Shown in pieces: positions 1 to 8,783 of a DNA stretch of 64,000 nt. The notes below the pieces were generated by a model, which saw nothing but the letters and a program-made list of their open reading frames with translations, did not search any database and was not told the DNA's origin. The first letter of the stretch is position 1, and each line of letters opens with the position of its first letter. Origin of the DNA: G963676655 sp963676655. Its GTDB lineage: Bacteria > Verrucomicrobiota > Lentisphaeria > Victivallales > Victivallaceae. The stretch spans positions 4,712,001-4,776,000 of the forward strand of contig CAXXKX010000003.1 of assembly GCA_963676655.2 (NCBI GenBank). Direction: 5' to 3'. Both the position numbers and the translations under genes were made by a program.

Positions 1-860
1 GTAAAAAGATCTTCTTTATCCGCAATATTTTTTTTAAGAAGACTAAACTTTTGATATTCTTTTCTCCATCCGAAAAATTTAGCGGCGAATTTTTTAATAG
101 CGTCCTTATTCAGCATTTGAATAAACATTTCAGTTGAGCTTGATTCATTAAAGGTTTCGTCTATACTGGAGTTAACTCCGTTGTTATAGTATTTATTAAA
201 GTCAACAGCAAAAGTGACATTTACAATATAATTGTTTTTTTCAAATGCAACCTGCTTGTAACTGTAGTATGAGTATGGAGAACCCCAGGTTTTAACATAT
301 TTGGAGTACTTGGAAAATAAAGGGACACAGATTTCTTTTGCTGACTCTATTTGCTTTTTACTGACATTTTTCTGGAAACTGGTTAATTTTTCCACTACCA
401 GCTGATTGCGGGAACAAGAATAGAGTATCGCGATAAACTTTTCATTGCCTGACATAGCGAAGTATACGGCCCACTGAGGAGATAAATTCTTGCTCTTATG
501 CCATTTTGATTTCAGGTTGTCTTGAAGAATTGAATCAAGAAATTCATTGTCAATTTTTTCTGTGTTTTTTAATTTGTCCAGAAAGTTTAATTTATCAGAG
601 AAGCTTTTATGTTTTAAAAGCTGAGGCATAAGGTGCGGTTTCAATACAGTATAGTTTTCTCTATATGAACAGCCATTTTGGTACATTACAAATACTGCTA
701 GATCATTTTTACAGAACAATCCGGCTTCGCCATATTCATCTTTAAAATAGTTTAACGGTTTGCCATAACGTTTGACGCTTTGCTCATAGGTATCGCCGAT
801 GCGGGCATTCAAGGTAATACCGCAAATAATGATACATAATATCATCAGCCTTTGTATCAT
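1..860 (-). CDS. secreted protein of unknown function, 3' end beyond the window
   Basis: The frame starts at ATG 860-858 behind a strong GAGGAGAGG ribosome site and stays open to the window edge (286 codons seen). The first ~20 residues form a signal peptide ending near LNARIGD. A short motif follows, RIGDTYEQSVKRYGKPLNYF, which is repeated word for word in the paralogue at 1589-3310. Both proteins also share a distal W-R-(K/Q)-(E/Q)-(Y/F) segment followed by KFS/QFS. It lies 60 bp downstream of 921-1586 and is probably the third gene of the operon. I do not recognise a catalytic family. Similar short motifs are common in small periplasmic proteins of PVC bacteria, which is recollection only. 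Function unknown. Confidence 0.8.
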   Translation of the reverse strand, partial: MIQRLMILCIIICGITLNARIGDTYEQSVKRYGKPLNYFKDEYGEAGLFCKNDLAVFVMYQNGCSYRENYTVLKPHLMPQLLKHKSFSDKLNFLDKLKNTEKIDNEFLDSILQDNLKSKWHKSKNLSPQWAVYFAMSGNEKFIAILYSCSRNQLVVEKLTSFQKNVSKKQIESAKEICVPLFSKYSKYVKTWGSPYSYYSYKQVAFEKNNYIVNVTFAVDFNKYYNNGVNSSIDETFNESSSTEMFIQMLNKDAIKKFAAKFFGWRKEYQKFSLLKKNIADKEDLF

Positions 861-920
861 TGAATTTTCCTCTCCTCATTTACGCTTTCTGCGCCTGTTA
901 TGAGCTTACTGGTTGACAAG

Positions 921-1586
921 TTATTTTTTTGTTTTGTTTTGTTCGTCAAATATATTTTGCACTCTTTTCATATGAGCGTGTTTGTCGCTAGGCATATCAA
1001 AATTATTTTTTAGCATCTTATAATATATATCCCATCCTGAAACCATATCATTAATAAGTGCAGTTATTGTTGAAGTGGGGATAAAAGAATTTTTAGAAGG
1101 CAGATATATTACGCTTTTGAAGTATATATATGCCGGATATAACATTATTCGCATAGAACAAAGCCGTGATGATAGAAATTCATTTGTAATTTCTTGCAAC
1201 TTATTGTTGGCTTTTTGGGATTTCAGGATGTCTGGAATACAATAAAGCATATTTACTTCAATCAAACAAAATTTGGTGTTTCCTTTTTTGTCGAGCATAT
1301 GTTTACTTGTTATGAATAATATGCATCCGGGGGATTTTGTATCGTTTGAAATACCCAATAATGCAACATCATCATTTTTGCCTAATGATTTCTTTTTAAT
1401 GATACGCAGCATTTTACTATGTTTGATGCGATTAAAGATTTTATCAATAATTTCTTCTTTATTGTTAGTAATATATAGGTATTCAGACTTGTCGATTTTT
1501 ATTTCTTCAGTATTGCTGGTCGTATTCACGGCGACAATTTCCCACAAACAGGTTGCATAGATAATAATTGTTAAAAGTTTAGTCAA
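921..1586 (-). CDS. small secreted protein of unknown function, TTG start
   Basis: A 221-residue protein. The only start that includes the hydrophobic leader (MTKLLTIIIYATCLWEIVAV) is TTG at 1586-1584. It follows an AAAAGGAAAA ribosome site and sits only 2 bp after the stop of the upstream gene (1589-3310), so the two are probably translationally coupled. The next in-frame Met lies near residue 59 and would lose the signal peptide. The rest is lysine-rich and mixed alpha/beta, without a motif I can name. It lies between two paralogous secreted proteins, which suggests a shared envelope role, but nothing in the sequence tells what it is. Confidence 0.75.
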   Translation of the reverse strand: MTKLLTIIIYATCLWEIVAVNTTSNTEEIKIDKSEYLYITNNKEEIIDKIFNRIKHSKMLRIIKKKSLGKNDDVALLGISNDTKSPGCILFITSKHMLDKKGNTKFCLIEVNMLYCIPDILKSQKANNKLQEITNEFLSSRLCSMRIMLYPAYIYFKSVIYLPSKNSFIPTSTITALINDMVSGWDIYYKMLKNNFDMPSDKHAHMKRVQNIFDEQNKTKK

Positions 1587-1588
1587 AA

Positions 1589-3310
1589 TTATTTTCCTTT
1601 TATCTTTTGAGTTAATGGTATTACTCTTAATTTTTTTATGTCGGAATATAACTCAGGACAATCCCTTGACATTTTATATATTTTAATTCCAATAATATCT
1701 GTTGATAGTAATTTATCTTTATCTATACGAATTGATTTATAGAAAAGAATATCTTGATGATCCTCGCGTAATACAATTGAATATGGTAAACACGAATTAT
1801 TTTTCCATTTATTAATGAATTTTAACAGTTTTAACTTATCTGAATAATTGAGTTTGAATGGAATTTTTAACGTTGATTTAATCGTGATTTCCATTTGATT
1901 ATGAGTATTGCGACTAAGACTGACCATGATTTGCGTGGGGACTTTTTTTTCTGGAACATCAAATACGATTGTCGGACTAATTACATCCGGTTCCCAATTT
2001 TTGATTTTTCCTGAAATACCCCGAGCATTGAGGAAATATTTTATTTTGAGAAGATTATTATAGAGATTCTCTGAAGTATTTAAAAATGCCGGGGAATCTT
2101 TGATGTCACGAAAAGGATTATTAATTGCTCTTTTTTCTTTTTTCGGCTTCAGGTTGACCGGGTATGCTTTTGATTGTTTTTTTGCACAATGATTATCTTG
2201 ATCGCTGGGACAATATGTTGATATCTCCAGCTCTTTTTCAAATATGTCATAAGAGGCATGTAGACAGCGATTAAATGCCCAGGTAGCATAAGTATTTTGG
2301 GCAAATGAATTTGGGGCTATGGGCGTCCATTTTGAGGAGGTCAATTTTTCCAGCATGGACATTACAAGTGCATGAGGAATGCTTATGATGTTTTGACGCT
2401 GAGTAAATTTAAACGATTTGTTTCTGAAAAAATAATCATTCTTATCATTATAATCTTTTTTTTGAAAACTGAATTGAGTAAATTGTTGCCGCCACTCGGT
2501 AATTTTTTTAGAATACTTTTTGGCCACGTCATTCTTTAGCAGGTAATAACAGGTCGAAAGCGATTTAGCTCCTATGGCGTTATCGATAATACTATTTCCT
2601 TTCTTTTTTTCTTCTTGGGTGCGCTTGAATTTGTATTTCGAAGTAATGAACGATGCTTTGATCAGAAATCGCCCCTTTTGGTAATAAGGAAAAAATTGAT
2701 TAATTACTTGAATATGGGAGATGGGAATACCGTATTTTTCTTCATACTCGATATAGCTTGAAGTCGGATTTATGCAGATATTTTCAGCTTGAATCAGATT
2801 GCCCGGTACGGATAATAATGGTGCTGATGACATATCTTTTACAATCAGGAACATGTCATTATCGTAATAAACCGCATTTAATTTCAGTTTGTTGGTTTGA
2901 GCTGAGTATTCAGATTGATTGAGAAGCTGTTTATCATCCATGCTCCAACCTGTACCCTGAGAATTTAATATTTGTTTTATCAATGGTGGTTTGATTGGTA
3001 ACGTGTTTTTATTGTAAGATGAAAGGAGGCGTGATTTGCCTTGAGCATTTTTTGCGTTTAAAAAATGATATTTTTTTTCAGTTTTCAGGACCGCGAATCT
3101 TTCCTCCATCGAGTAACCTTGGCGATATAATACAAGTATGACCAAATTCTCTCGACAGAACAACCCTGCGTCCCTGTATTCGTCTTTAAAGTAGTTCAAC
3201 GGTTTGCCATAACGTTTGACGCTCTGCTCATAGGTATCGCCGATGCGGGCAGAGCTAAAATTAGCTAAAACAAGTATTATACCAATAATTATTATTAATT
3301 TATTTCCCAT
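1589..3310 (-). CDS. secreted protein of unknown function, first gene of a three-gene operon
   Basis: 573 residues with a signal peptide (hydrophobic stretch IIIIGIILVLANFSSA, cleavage near residue 21). The RIGDTYEQSVKRYGKPLNYF motif at the start of the mature protein is shared with 1-860. A second shared block lies near residues 275-295 (EWRQQFTQFSFQKK here, GWRKEYQKFSLLKK in the other). The C-terminal half has many basic residues and a short Cys pair (CPSDQDNHC), with no recognisable enzyme motif. Its stop is 2 bp before the TTG of the next gene. Upstream is an AT-rich 199-bp divergent spacer facing the repeat protein at 3510. Likely a periplasmic or surface protein; role unknown. Confidence 0.8.
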   Translation of the reverse strand: MGNKLIIIIGIILVLANFSSARIGDTYEQSVKRYGKPLNYFKDEYRDAGLFCRENLVILVLYRQGYSMEERFAVLKTEKKYHFLNAKNAQGKSRLLSSYNKNTLPIKPPLIKQILNSQGTGWSMDDKQLLNQSEYSAQTNKLKLNAVYYDNDMFLIVKDMSSAPLLSVPGNLIQAENICINPTSSYIEYEEKYGIPISHIQVINQFFPYYQKGRFLIKASFITSKYKFKRTQEEKKKGNSIIDNAIGAKSLSTCYYLLKNDVAKKYSKKITEWRQQFTQFSFQKKDYNDKNDYFFRNKSFKFTQRQNIISIPHALVMSMLEKLTSSKWTPIAPNSFAQNTYATWAFNRCLHASYDIFEKELEISTYCPSDQDNHCAKKQSKAYPVNLKPKKEKRAINNPFRDIKDSPAFLNTSENLYNNLLKIKYFLNARGISGKIKNWEPDVISPTIVFDVPEKKVPTQIMVSLSRNTHNQMEITIKSTLKIPFKLNYSDKLKLLKFINKWKNNSCLPYSIVLREDHQDILFYKSIRIDKDKLLSTDIIGIKIYKMSRDCPELYSDIKKLRVIPLTQKIKGK

Positions 3311-3509
3311 TTATAACTTTCTATTTGAATTTGTATTTATTGCTAATATATGTGTCATAAATTAGTTTTTCAAATATTAATGTATTTAAATATAATAATA
3401 TAAATAAAAGGTTATATATAATAATATTTTTTTTCAATTTGGTTGACAAGATATCTATTTATATACGAGTAAAAAACAAACTTAGAAAAACAAAAAAAGG
3501 AGATTAATT

Positions 3510-6500
3510 ATGTCTGAATCTAAAAAAGGTAGTAATGAAGGAAAAAAAAGTTTGAATGACAATAAAACTAATAATATGGACTTGATGTCAAAATCCTTTG
3601 ATTTTAATCCAGTAACATCAGCGATTCCAGGACTTAATAAAAATGATGATCTTATATATGGGAAAGAACATTTAAATGGAAGCTATAAAGATGAATGGAA
3701 TAATATAAAGGTAGATGAAAACGGTTTTGATCCCGCAGAGCAAGTACCCCAAATAATAGACCATGTGAGAAAAGACCCTGATTATATAGCTTCAAAAGAG
3801 GGTCTGAAAAAAGTACCTCTGGTTGGTGATATGGTCAAAGGACTTGAAGGTGGTTATGAAGCGAAGCCAGGGATGAAACGATTTATAAATAAATATTTGA
3901 TATATCCGATTGGAATCCGGCTAAATAATTCAATAAAGGGATATAATCAAATGCGAAAACGTATGGCTCGCAGGAACTTTATAGCCCGTGCAACTGAATA
4001 TGGCAAAAAAACCAATAGCCCCGTTGCGAACATAGGGAAGTTAATTGATTTATATGACGCCCGTTCAGATAAGGAAAAAGAAATACTCAATAAAGAGCTT
4101 GTTAAATCATTACGTAAATTGAAGAAAAAAAGAAAAAAATACTCTCCTGAGGTTGTTGAAGAAGTTAATACTGCAAATAGAGATTTCATGAAGATATTTG
4201 TTGGAGGAAATACGAAGATTGATAAAGCAGTCGAAGATGGCACGATGCAGAAATGGAGTAAAGAATATAATAAAGCAAAAAAAGAAGTGCTTATTGGATC
4301 TCTTGAACATTTATATAAAGGTCAAAAGATCGCTAAAAAAAATAAATGGGAATCGGCAGATAAATATTTTACCGATACAATTATTGAGCTAGACGATGAT
4401 TTACAAAAGCTTATTGTTGATGGAGAAAAAGCAGCATATAATAAGGAAATAGAATATACGTATAAAGATGGCGGAGATAAGAAGTTTGGTATGTCAACTG
4501 ACGAAGAGTTGGATTGGGTTAATGATAAATTGGATAATGCTTACTTCGAGGGAGCCGATATCAAGAACAGACTGGAAAATAAGTTTTATGAAAATGACGA
4601 GAGTAAAAAGAATGATGAAAAATTATTCGCGAAGAACATTAGATTAGTACGTGGTTTGCATGAGAGAAAAAAAGTTTTGGAAGCTAGAAAAGCAAAAGAA
4701 AAGGCTGGTAAGAGTCAAACAACAACTTCAAGCGGAAGATTTGGTACTTCGTCGGTATCCGGGCCGAATAGCGCCGCTTCCGGGGGGACTGTTGGGACTT
4801 CGGGGAATGTAATACCGACTTCGAATGGGGCTGGGCAAACTCCCGGAATCGCCGCGGTTGGCGGTAAAGTCCCCGAGTCGCCAAATCCGAAAACCGAAGT
4901 TGCCGCGAATACTGGAGTGGGAAAAGAGGCGAAGCAGGCTCCCGGAGTAGCAACGCATACTGTAAAACCGACTTCGAATGGGTCTGGGCAAACTCCCGGA
5001 GTTGCCGCGGTTGGCGGTAAAGTCCCCGAGTCGCCAAATCCGAAAACCGAAGTTGCCGCGAATACTGGAGTGGGAAAAGAGGCGAAGCAGGCTCCCGGAG
5101 TAGCAACGCATACTGTAAAACCGACTTCGAATGGGTCTGGGCAAACTCCCGGAGTTGCCGCGGTTGGCGGTAAAGTCCCCGAGTCGCCAAATCCGAAAAC
5201 CGAAGTTGCCGCGAATACTGGAGTGGGAAAAGAGGCGAAGCAGGCTCCCGGAGTAGCAACGCATACTGTAAAACCGACTTCGAATGGGGCTGGGCAAACT
5301 CCCGGAATCGCCGCTTTTGTCGGTAAAGTCCCCGACACGCAGAATCCGAAAGCTGATGCTGCCGCGCAAACTGGAATGGCGGGCGTCAAATGCAGTTGCT
5401 GCGTGGAACTAAAGGCGATCAGGAGTTTTCTTGAAAATTCAAAACTGTCAAGAACGGATAAGGAAAAAGCCGGAAAGAAACTGGATGAATTTGAGACCAT
5501 TGTCACCACAAAAGAGCATAGTGAGGTATATGCCGCCGTCAGGAATACCGCTCCCGAGGCAATCGAGATGTCCGCCGGTAAGATAACTGAATTCACGGAG
5601 CCGGTTGAAAAAGTCAACTTATCTCCGGTTTACGTGGTAGACGGCACGTCTGTTAAAACGGAAGATCACAGTGAAGTTTATGCCTCGGGTGAAAATACCG
5701 CACCTAAGGCAAGCGAGATGCTCGCTGGTAAGATGACGAAATTCACGGTGCCGGATGAAAAAATCAACTCATCTCCGGTTTATATGGTTGACGGTAAAAC
5801 TTCTGACACACAGAATCCAAAAACTGGTGATGCCGCGCAACCCGGAATGGGGAGCGATAAATGCAGTTGCTGCGTGGAACTCAAGGCGATCAGGAGTTTT
5901 CTTGAAAATTCAAAACTGTCAAGAACGGATAAGGAAAAAGCCGGGAAGAAACTGGACGAATTTGAGACCATTGTCGCGACCGAAGATCACAGTGAAGTAT
6001 ATGCCGCAGGCGGGAATACCGCTCCCGAGGCAATAACAAAACAGCCTTCATTTCATATTCCCGGGATAGATGGTAAAGCTACGCTTCAAAACCTCCCGGC
6101 ATTGCCGGGGCCGATTGGTGCAAACGCTGAGATAATCCAAAACCTCCCGTATATTCCAGGTTCAGGAGCAACTGGTCAAAATGGCTTGCGGAAGCTGCCG
6201 GATTTAAAAGGTCTTAACGGTTTGACCCGTTTGCCTGAAAGCGTAAATGAGATCGGAATACGCCCGGATGATATCAGCGTCAAGGAACAGATACTGAGAA
6301 ACTATCTGTATGACAGAAATAAAGATAATACCGGTACGAGTATCGCGGTCGACGGTGCTTTGAAACCATCCCCGGTCGCAACTGGCGGCATGGCTGTTGA
6401 ACAGGATATGATTTACCGGAAAGACGGCGATTACCGCAATTACACCAGGATCAACGGCAAAGCGCTGAACACATTTAATCCGGATGTGGCGAAACGCCAT

Positions 6501-6752
6501 TTCCCGTCATCCCTGAAATCCGCCAAAAATGAGATTAAAGAATCGTTCCGCAACAAGATGAATCAGCCGCTGAACGTTGCCGCCGCTCCGGTCGGGACGG
6601 CAGGAATCGATGATGTCAGGGCTCAAATGACCCGGGTGAAAGAAGCGCCGAATCCCGGCGAGAACATGCAAGCGGTGTTGAACAGAATGGGGCAAACCCT
6701 GAAACACATTGATACGGTTCTGAATAATCGTCTGCCGGGTGATAACTTTTGA
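3510..6752 (+). CDS. large repeat-containing protein, mosaic composition
   Basis: 1080 residues, ATG 3510 behind AGGAG at 3498-3502. There is no signal peptide or membrane segment. Residues 1-410 are AT-rich, lysine-rich and predicted helical. From about position 4730 the DNA becomes much more GC-rich and the protein turns into Pro/Gly/Thr/Ser-rich linker. This part has three nearly identical 51-residue repeats (DNA period 153 bp, 4815-5273) plus a diverged fourth. Next come two copies of a KCSCCVELKAIRSF domain (Cys at 5391 and 5862, 471 bp apart), separated by a doubled HSEVYA...SPVY segment. The C-terminal ~150 residues look alpha-helical. The next gene starts 203 bp on. A phage or structural scaffold (tape-measure-like) is one possibility; I cannot support a function. 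Confidence 0.85.
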   Translation: MSESKKGSNEGKKSLNDNKTNNMDLMSKSFDFNPVTSAIPGLNKNDDLIYGKEHLNGSYKDEWNNIKVDENGFDPAEQVPQIIDHVRKDPDYIASKEGLKKVPLVGDMVKGLEGGYEAKPGMKRFINKYLIYPIGIRLNNSIKGYNQMRKRMARRNFIARATEYGKKTNSPVANIGKLIDLYDARSDKEKEILNKELVKSLRKLKKKRKKYSPEVVEEVNTANRDFMKIFVGGNTKIDKAVEDGTMQKWSKEYNKAKKEVLIGSLEHLYKGQKIAKKNKWESADKYFTDTIIELDDDLQKLIVDGEKAAYNKEIEYTYKDGGDKKFGMSTDEELDWVNDKLDNAYFEGADIKNRLENKFYENDESKKNDEKLFAKNIRLVRGLHERKKVLEARKAKEKAGKSQTTTSSGRFGTSSVSGPNSAASGGTVGTSGNVIPTSNGAGQTPGIAAVGGKVPESPNPKTEVAANTGVGKEAKQAPGVATHTVKPTSNGSGQTPGVAAVGGKVPESPNPKTEVAANTGVGKEAKQAPGVATHTVKPTSNGSGQTPGVAAVGGKVPESPNPKTEVAANTGVGKEAKQAPGVATHTVKPTSNGAGQTPGIAAFVGKVPDTQNPKADAAAQTGMAGVKCSCCVELKAIRSFLENSKLSRTDKEKAGKKLDEFETIVTTKEHSEVYAAVRNTAPEAIEMSAGKITEFTEPVEKVNLSPVYVVDGTSVKTEDHSEVYASGENTAPKASEMLAGKMTKFTVPDEKINSSPVYMVDGKTSDTQNPKTGDAAQPGMGSDKCSCCVELKAIRSFLENSKLSRTDKEKAGKKLDEFETIVATEDHSEVYAAGGNTAPEAITKQPSFHIPGIDGKATLQNLPALPGPIGANAEIIQNLPYIPGSGATGQNGLRKLPDLKGLNGLTRLPESVNEIGIRPDDISVKEQILRNYLYDRNKDNTGTSIAVDGALKPSPVATGGMAVEQDMIYRKDGDYRNYTRINGKALNTFNPDVAKRHFPSSLKSAKNEIKESFRNKMNQPLNVAAAPVGTAGIDDVRAQMTRVKEAPNPGENMQAVLNRMGQTLKHIDTVLNNRLPGDNF
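4815..5360 (+). repeat. 153-bp in-frame tandem repeat
   Basis: Units begin at 4815, 4968 and 5121 (each with the word CCGACTTCGAATGGG), and a fourth diverged copy begins at 5274. Units 2 and 3 look identical and unit 1 differs at a few bases, so the expansion is recent. Each unit encodes 51 residues rich in P, G, T, V and N (for example VPESPNPKTEVAANTGVGKE). Confidence 0.92.
5388..5975 (+). repeat. 471-bp-spaced duplication of a CSCC domain
   Basis: About 114 bp coding for CSCCVELKAIRSFLENSKLS and the following helix (to FETIV) occurs at 5391 and again at 5862 with almost no base changes. The DNA between the copies encodes a second pair of weaker repeats (HSEVYA, NTAP, GK.T.FT.P.EK.N.SPVY). 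The paired vicinal cysteines suggest metal binding or disulfide cross-linking, which is inference. Confidence 0.85.
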
Positions 6753-6955
6753 GCTTAGGGATTAAAGCTTAAGTCTTAAAGATGACAACGAAGAGAGCGC
6801 GAGCATTGCGCAGGGCAACTGTTCCATTTAACATCGAACATAGAATGGAGGTAAAGACAAAAAGATTAATGATGATAGTTTTCGGCATCCGGCAAAGCCG
6901 GATATAAAAAATTCGTGAAATTCGTGAAAATTAGTGGCTAAATAAAGGAAAGACA

Positions 6956-7825
6956 ATGAAAATAAGTGATATTAATAGTGGGCGGGCGCAAAGCCTGATG
7001 AATGACGCTTCGTTTGTGGACAAATTTCAAACCGATCCGGTTTTATTGCGTTTGCTGCATGAACCCAAAACCGCGGCGGCGGTAAGTAATTATGAGTTGA
7101 CGCTGGTTAACGGTAGTGAGGTATATATCGGGGAATACGCGTTTCCTCCGCTGACTATCGGCGGTTTGAGTTTGCTTGATCTGCTGGATTCGCCGTTGAT
7201 CGCGCAAGTTGAAAAAGATGCCGAACCACCGCCGGTGACCGGGCTGGATATTTATAAGGCTTTGTATATCCTGGCGAAAAGGGAGGACGCGGCGACTCAG
7301 ATAGGTCGAATTGCCGGACTGCGTTTCGAACTGGAATGCCTTCGCGACCAGGAAATAGACACGCCTGACTCCTATATAGCCGCCAAACGGGAGGAGATTA
7401 ACAATCAAATTAAAATCAGGGAGGAGGAATTCGAAAATTCGGCACTGACATTAATCCTGGATTATCCGGATATTGATTTAGACGCGGTTTTTTCATTGTT
7501 CAATAAACTGCTTTTACAGCCCGGCGGTTTCGGAATGATTCCGGACACCGCGCGAAAACTGCCGACAAAGGTCCCGCGCCGTTTTGGTTCCGACTGGTTG
7601 ACCGGGTTGGTTTCCCAGGTATCGGAAATGACTAATGACAGTTCGTTTCATATCAAGTGGCGGATGTCGCTGGCGGAAGTCAGTTATTATGTGGTGCAGG
7701 GCTTGCGCAAGGCTGGTGTCAAGGGCATTCAGGCGCGAACGCGGTCCGGCGACGCCATGAAACGGACAAAAGAGCTGATGATTGAACATATCGAAGAAAG
7801 AAGACAGCGACGAGCCGCCAGGTAG
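6956..7825 (+). CDS. protein of unknown function downstream of the repeat protein
   Basis: 289 residues, ATG 6956 after AAAGGAA at 6945-6951. No signal peptide or transmembrane segment. Order of parts: an N-terminal acidic domain (FQTDPVLLRLLHEP), a Leu/Asp-rich region (GLSLLDLLDSPLI), a central helix with alternating charge (about residues 125-160), and a very basic C-terminus (RTKELMIEHIEERRQRR). The size, the charge pattern and the position beside a long repeat protein recall phage tail-assembly or structural partner proteins, but no phage hallmark gene is nearby. I do not recognise the family. A strong terminator follows 34 bp after the stop, so this is the last gene of its unit. Confidence 0.75.
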   Translation: MKISDINSGRAQSLMNDASFVDKFQTDPVLLRLLHEPKTAAAVSNYELTLVNGSEVYIGEYAFPPLTIGGLSLLDLLDSPLIAQVEKDAEPPPVTGLDIYKALYILAKREDAATQIGRIAGLRFELECLRDQEIDTPDSYIAAKREEINNQIKIREEEFENSALTLILDYPDIDLDAVFSLFNKLLLQPGGFGMIPDTARKLPTKVPRRFGSDWLTGLVSQVSEMTNDSSFHIKWRMSLAEVSYYVVQGLRKAGVKGIQARTRSGDAMKRTKELMIEHIEERRQRRAAR

Positions 7826-7858
7826 TCGATACAGTTCAGTTCTTCTTTACTTACTCAA

Positions 7859-7893
7859 CCATTGAAAATCCAAATTATTTTCAATGGTTTTTT
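7859..7893 (+). terminator. Rho-independent terminator after the 289-residue gene
   Basis: Perfect 11-bp stem CCATTGAAAAT (7859-7869) with ATTTTCAATGG (7877-7887), a 7-base loop, then six T at 7888-7893. Confidence 0.9.
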
Positions 7894-8035
7894 GTGTCTT
7901 TTCGTGGTTTTCGTGGTTGAAAAGCCTTTGTTTGTAAGATCTGCCGGAAAAATTCATTTATTTTTTATATATGGCACTTGCCTTTTTGTACGACGATGTT
8001 ATATTACAAATCTTCTGAAAAATGAAGAGAAGTGT

Positions 8036-8112
8036 GCCGGATTAGCTCAGTTGGTTAGAGCATCGGAATCATAATCCGAGTGTCCGCGGTTCAAGTCCGT
8101 GATCCGGTACCA
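8036..8112 (+). tRNA. tRNA with CAT anticodon (elongator Met or Ile2)
   Basis: A 77-nt cloverleaf: acceptor GCCGGAT/ATCCGGT (first pair G-U), D stem GCTC/GAGC, anticodon stem TCGGA/TCCGA with loop ATCATAA (anticodon CAT), 5-nt variable loop, T arm CGCGG-TTCAAGT-CCGTG, and an encoded CCA. The initiator hallmark (three G-C pairs in the anticodon stem, 1-72 mismatch) is absent. It is therefore elongator Met, or Ile2 if the wobble C is lysidinylated. Position 32 is A, where a pyrimidine is usual. Confidence 0.93.
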
Positions 8113-8442
8113 TTTTTTACCCCCTTTTATAGTGAATTCCAGCCACATCTTCTTTTGCGCAGTTTTCACTTTCTTATATCATATAGATCTCAACAATAAA
8201 GGCAGTTCTTCGGCGCTGCTTCATTCTGTCATATCTTATATCATGTTGCATCTGTCTTCCCTCATCATGGCGGCCTGATCTCGGCCTATGGAATTGCACA
8301 ATGCCCTTGAAGCCTTACTGCCATTTAAATTAATAGCCAGTACCAGTATACAAAAAGCCCGACCATTACTAGCCGGGCAGTTTATATTGTCTCTTAGCTC
8401 ATTTGCCAGCGCGAAATTAACAGGCTGTTCAGTTTGGATGAT
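8113..8442. other. spacer between the tRNA and the sulfatase remnant
   Basis: No coding region seen. It holds short inverted repeats (for example CGGCCTGATCTCGGCC near 8271) and a minus-strand terminator at 8351-8378. Confidence 0.6.
8351..8378 (-). terminator. terminator closing the minus-strand glycan operon
   Basis: Read on the minus strand: GCCCG, a loop of about 12 bases, CGGGC, then TTTTTG. It lies downstream of the 813-residue gene and the sulfatase remnant, both on the same strand. Confidence 0.6.
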
Positions 8443-8783
8443 CTAGTTCAACAACTGCCGTAAGAGTCGGTTTCGAATCGGTGCCATTGCCGGATCGTAG
8501 ACGAACGGGCAGCTTTCCGGGACGATTAAAGGCGGATGCGGACGCTCAAAACTTACCTGCATGAAGAACAGCTTATCCGGGGCGCGTTCGTTTTCAAGGT
8601 ACTTTATTGACTCATCAGCGGTCCATAATTCAATTGAATGTTCCAGAGGAATCATCGGCAAATCGGAAAGGGTGAATTTCTCGACGTCTTCTAATCATCC
8701 AATGTATTGAACAACTGCCGGAATACCCGGGGTATGTTGGTCGGATCAGTACTTGATGGCTTCTGCTAATTCATCAATGGGGC
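8443..8783 (-). pseudogene. sulfatase remnant
   Basis: Minus-strand reading gives a continuous sulfatase-like segment (FFMQVSFERPHPPLIVPESC, then VYDPAMAPI). This is the typical S-F-x-R-P-H-P-P block of formylglycine-dependent sulfatases. Two in-frame TGA codons interrupt it upstream (after EAIKY and after VVQYIG). The N-terminal catalytic C/S-x-P-x-R part is missing, and so is everything after RLLRQLLN. It begins inside the end of the neighbouring gene, so it is a fragment, probably left after a deletion. Its presence suggests the operon once served a sulfated glycan. Confidence 0.65.

Noticed and set aside
3443..3472. TTGACA before the repeat protein as a sigma70 promoter
   Set aside because: No acceptable -10 at 16-18 bp; the nearby TATATA is only 11 bp away, so a promoter cannot be fixed.
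4815..5360. Tandem repeats considered as a CRISPR array
   Set aside because: Units are contiguous 153-bp coding repeats without unique spacers, and the frame is kept.
4684..5617. Three long minus-strand open frames across the repeat protein
   Set aside because: They mirror the 153-bp repeats of the plus-strand gene; repeats whose period is a multiple of three keep several frames open. No ribosome site or family match.
3510..7825. Prophage call for the repeat protein and its neighbour
   Set aside because: No terminase, portal, capsid, integrase or lysis gene is visible nearby; the resemblance to tail proteins is only in general character.
7862..8074. 70-codon plus frame running into the tRNA
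   Set aside because: It starts inside the terminator and overlaps the tRNA gene; no ribosome site.
8443..8783. TGA read as tryptophan or selenocysteine in the sulfatase segment
   Set aside because: TGA is a normal stop for neighbours (for example the 813-residue gene), the fragment lacks both ends of the enzyme, and no SECIS-like hairpin is evident.
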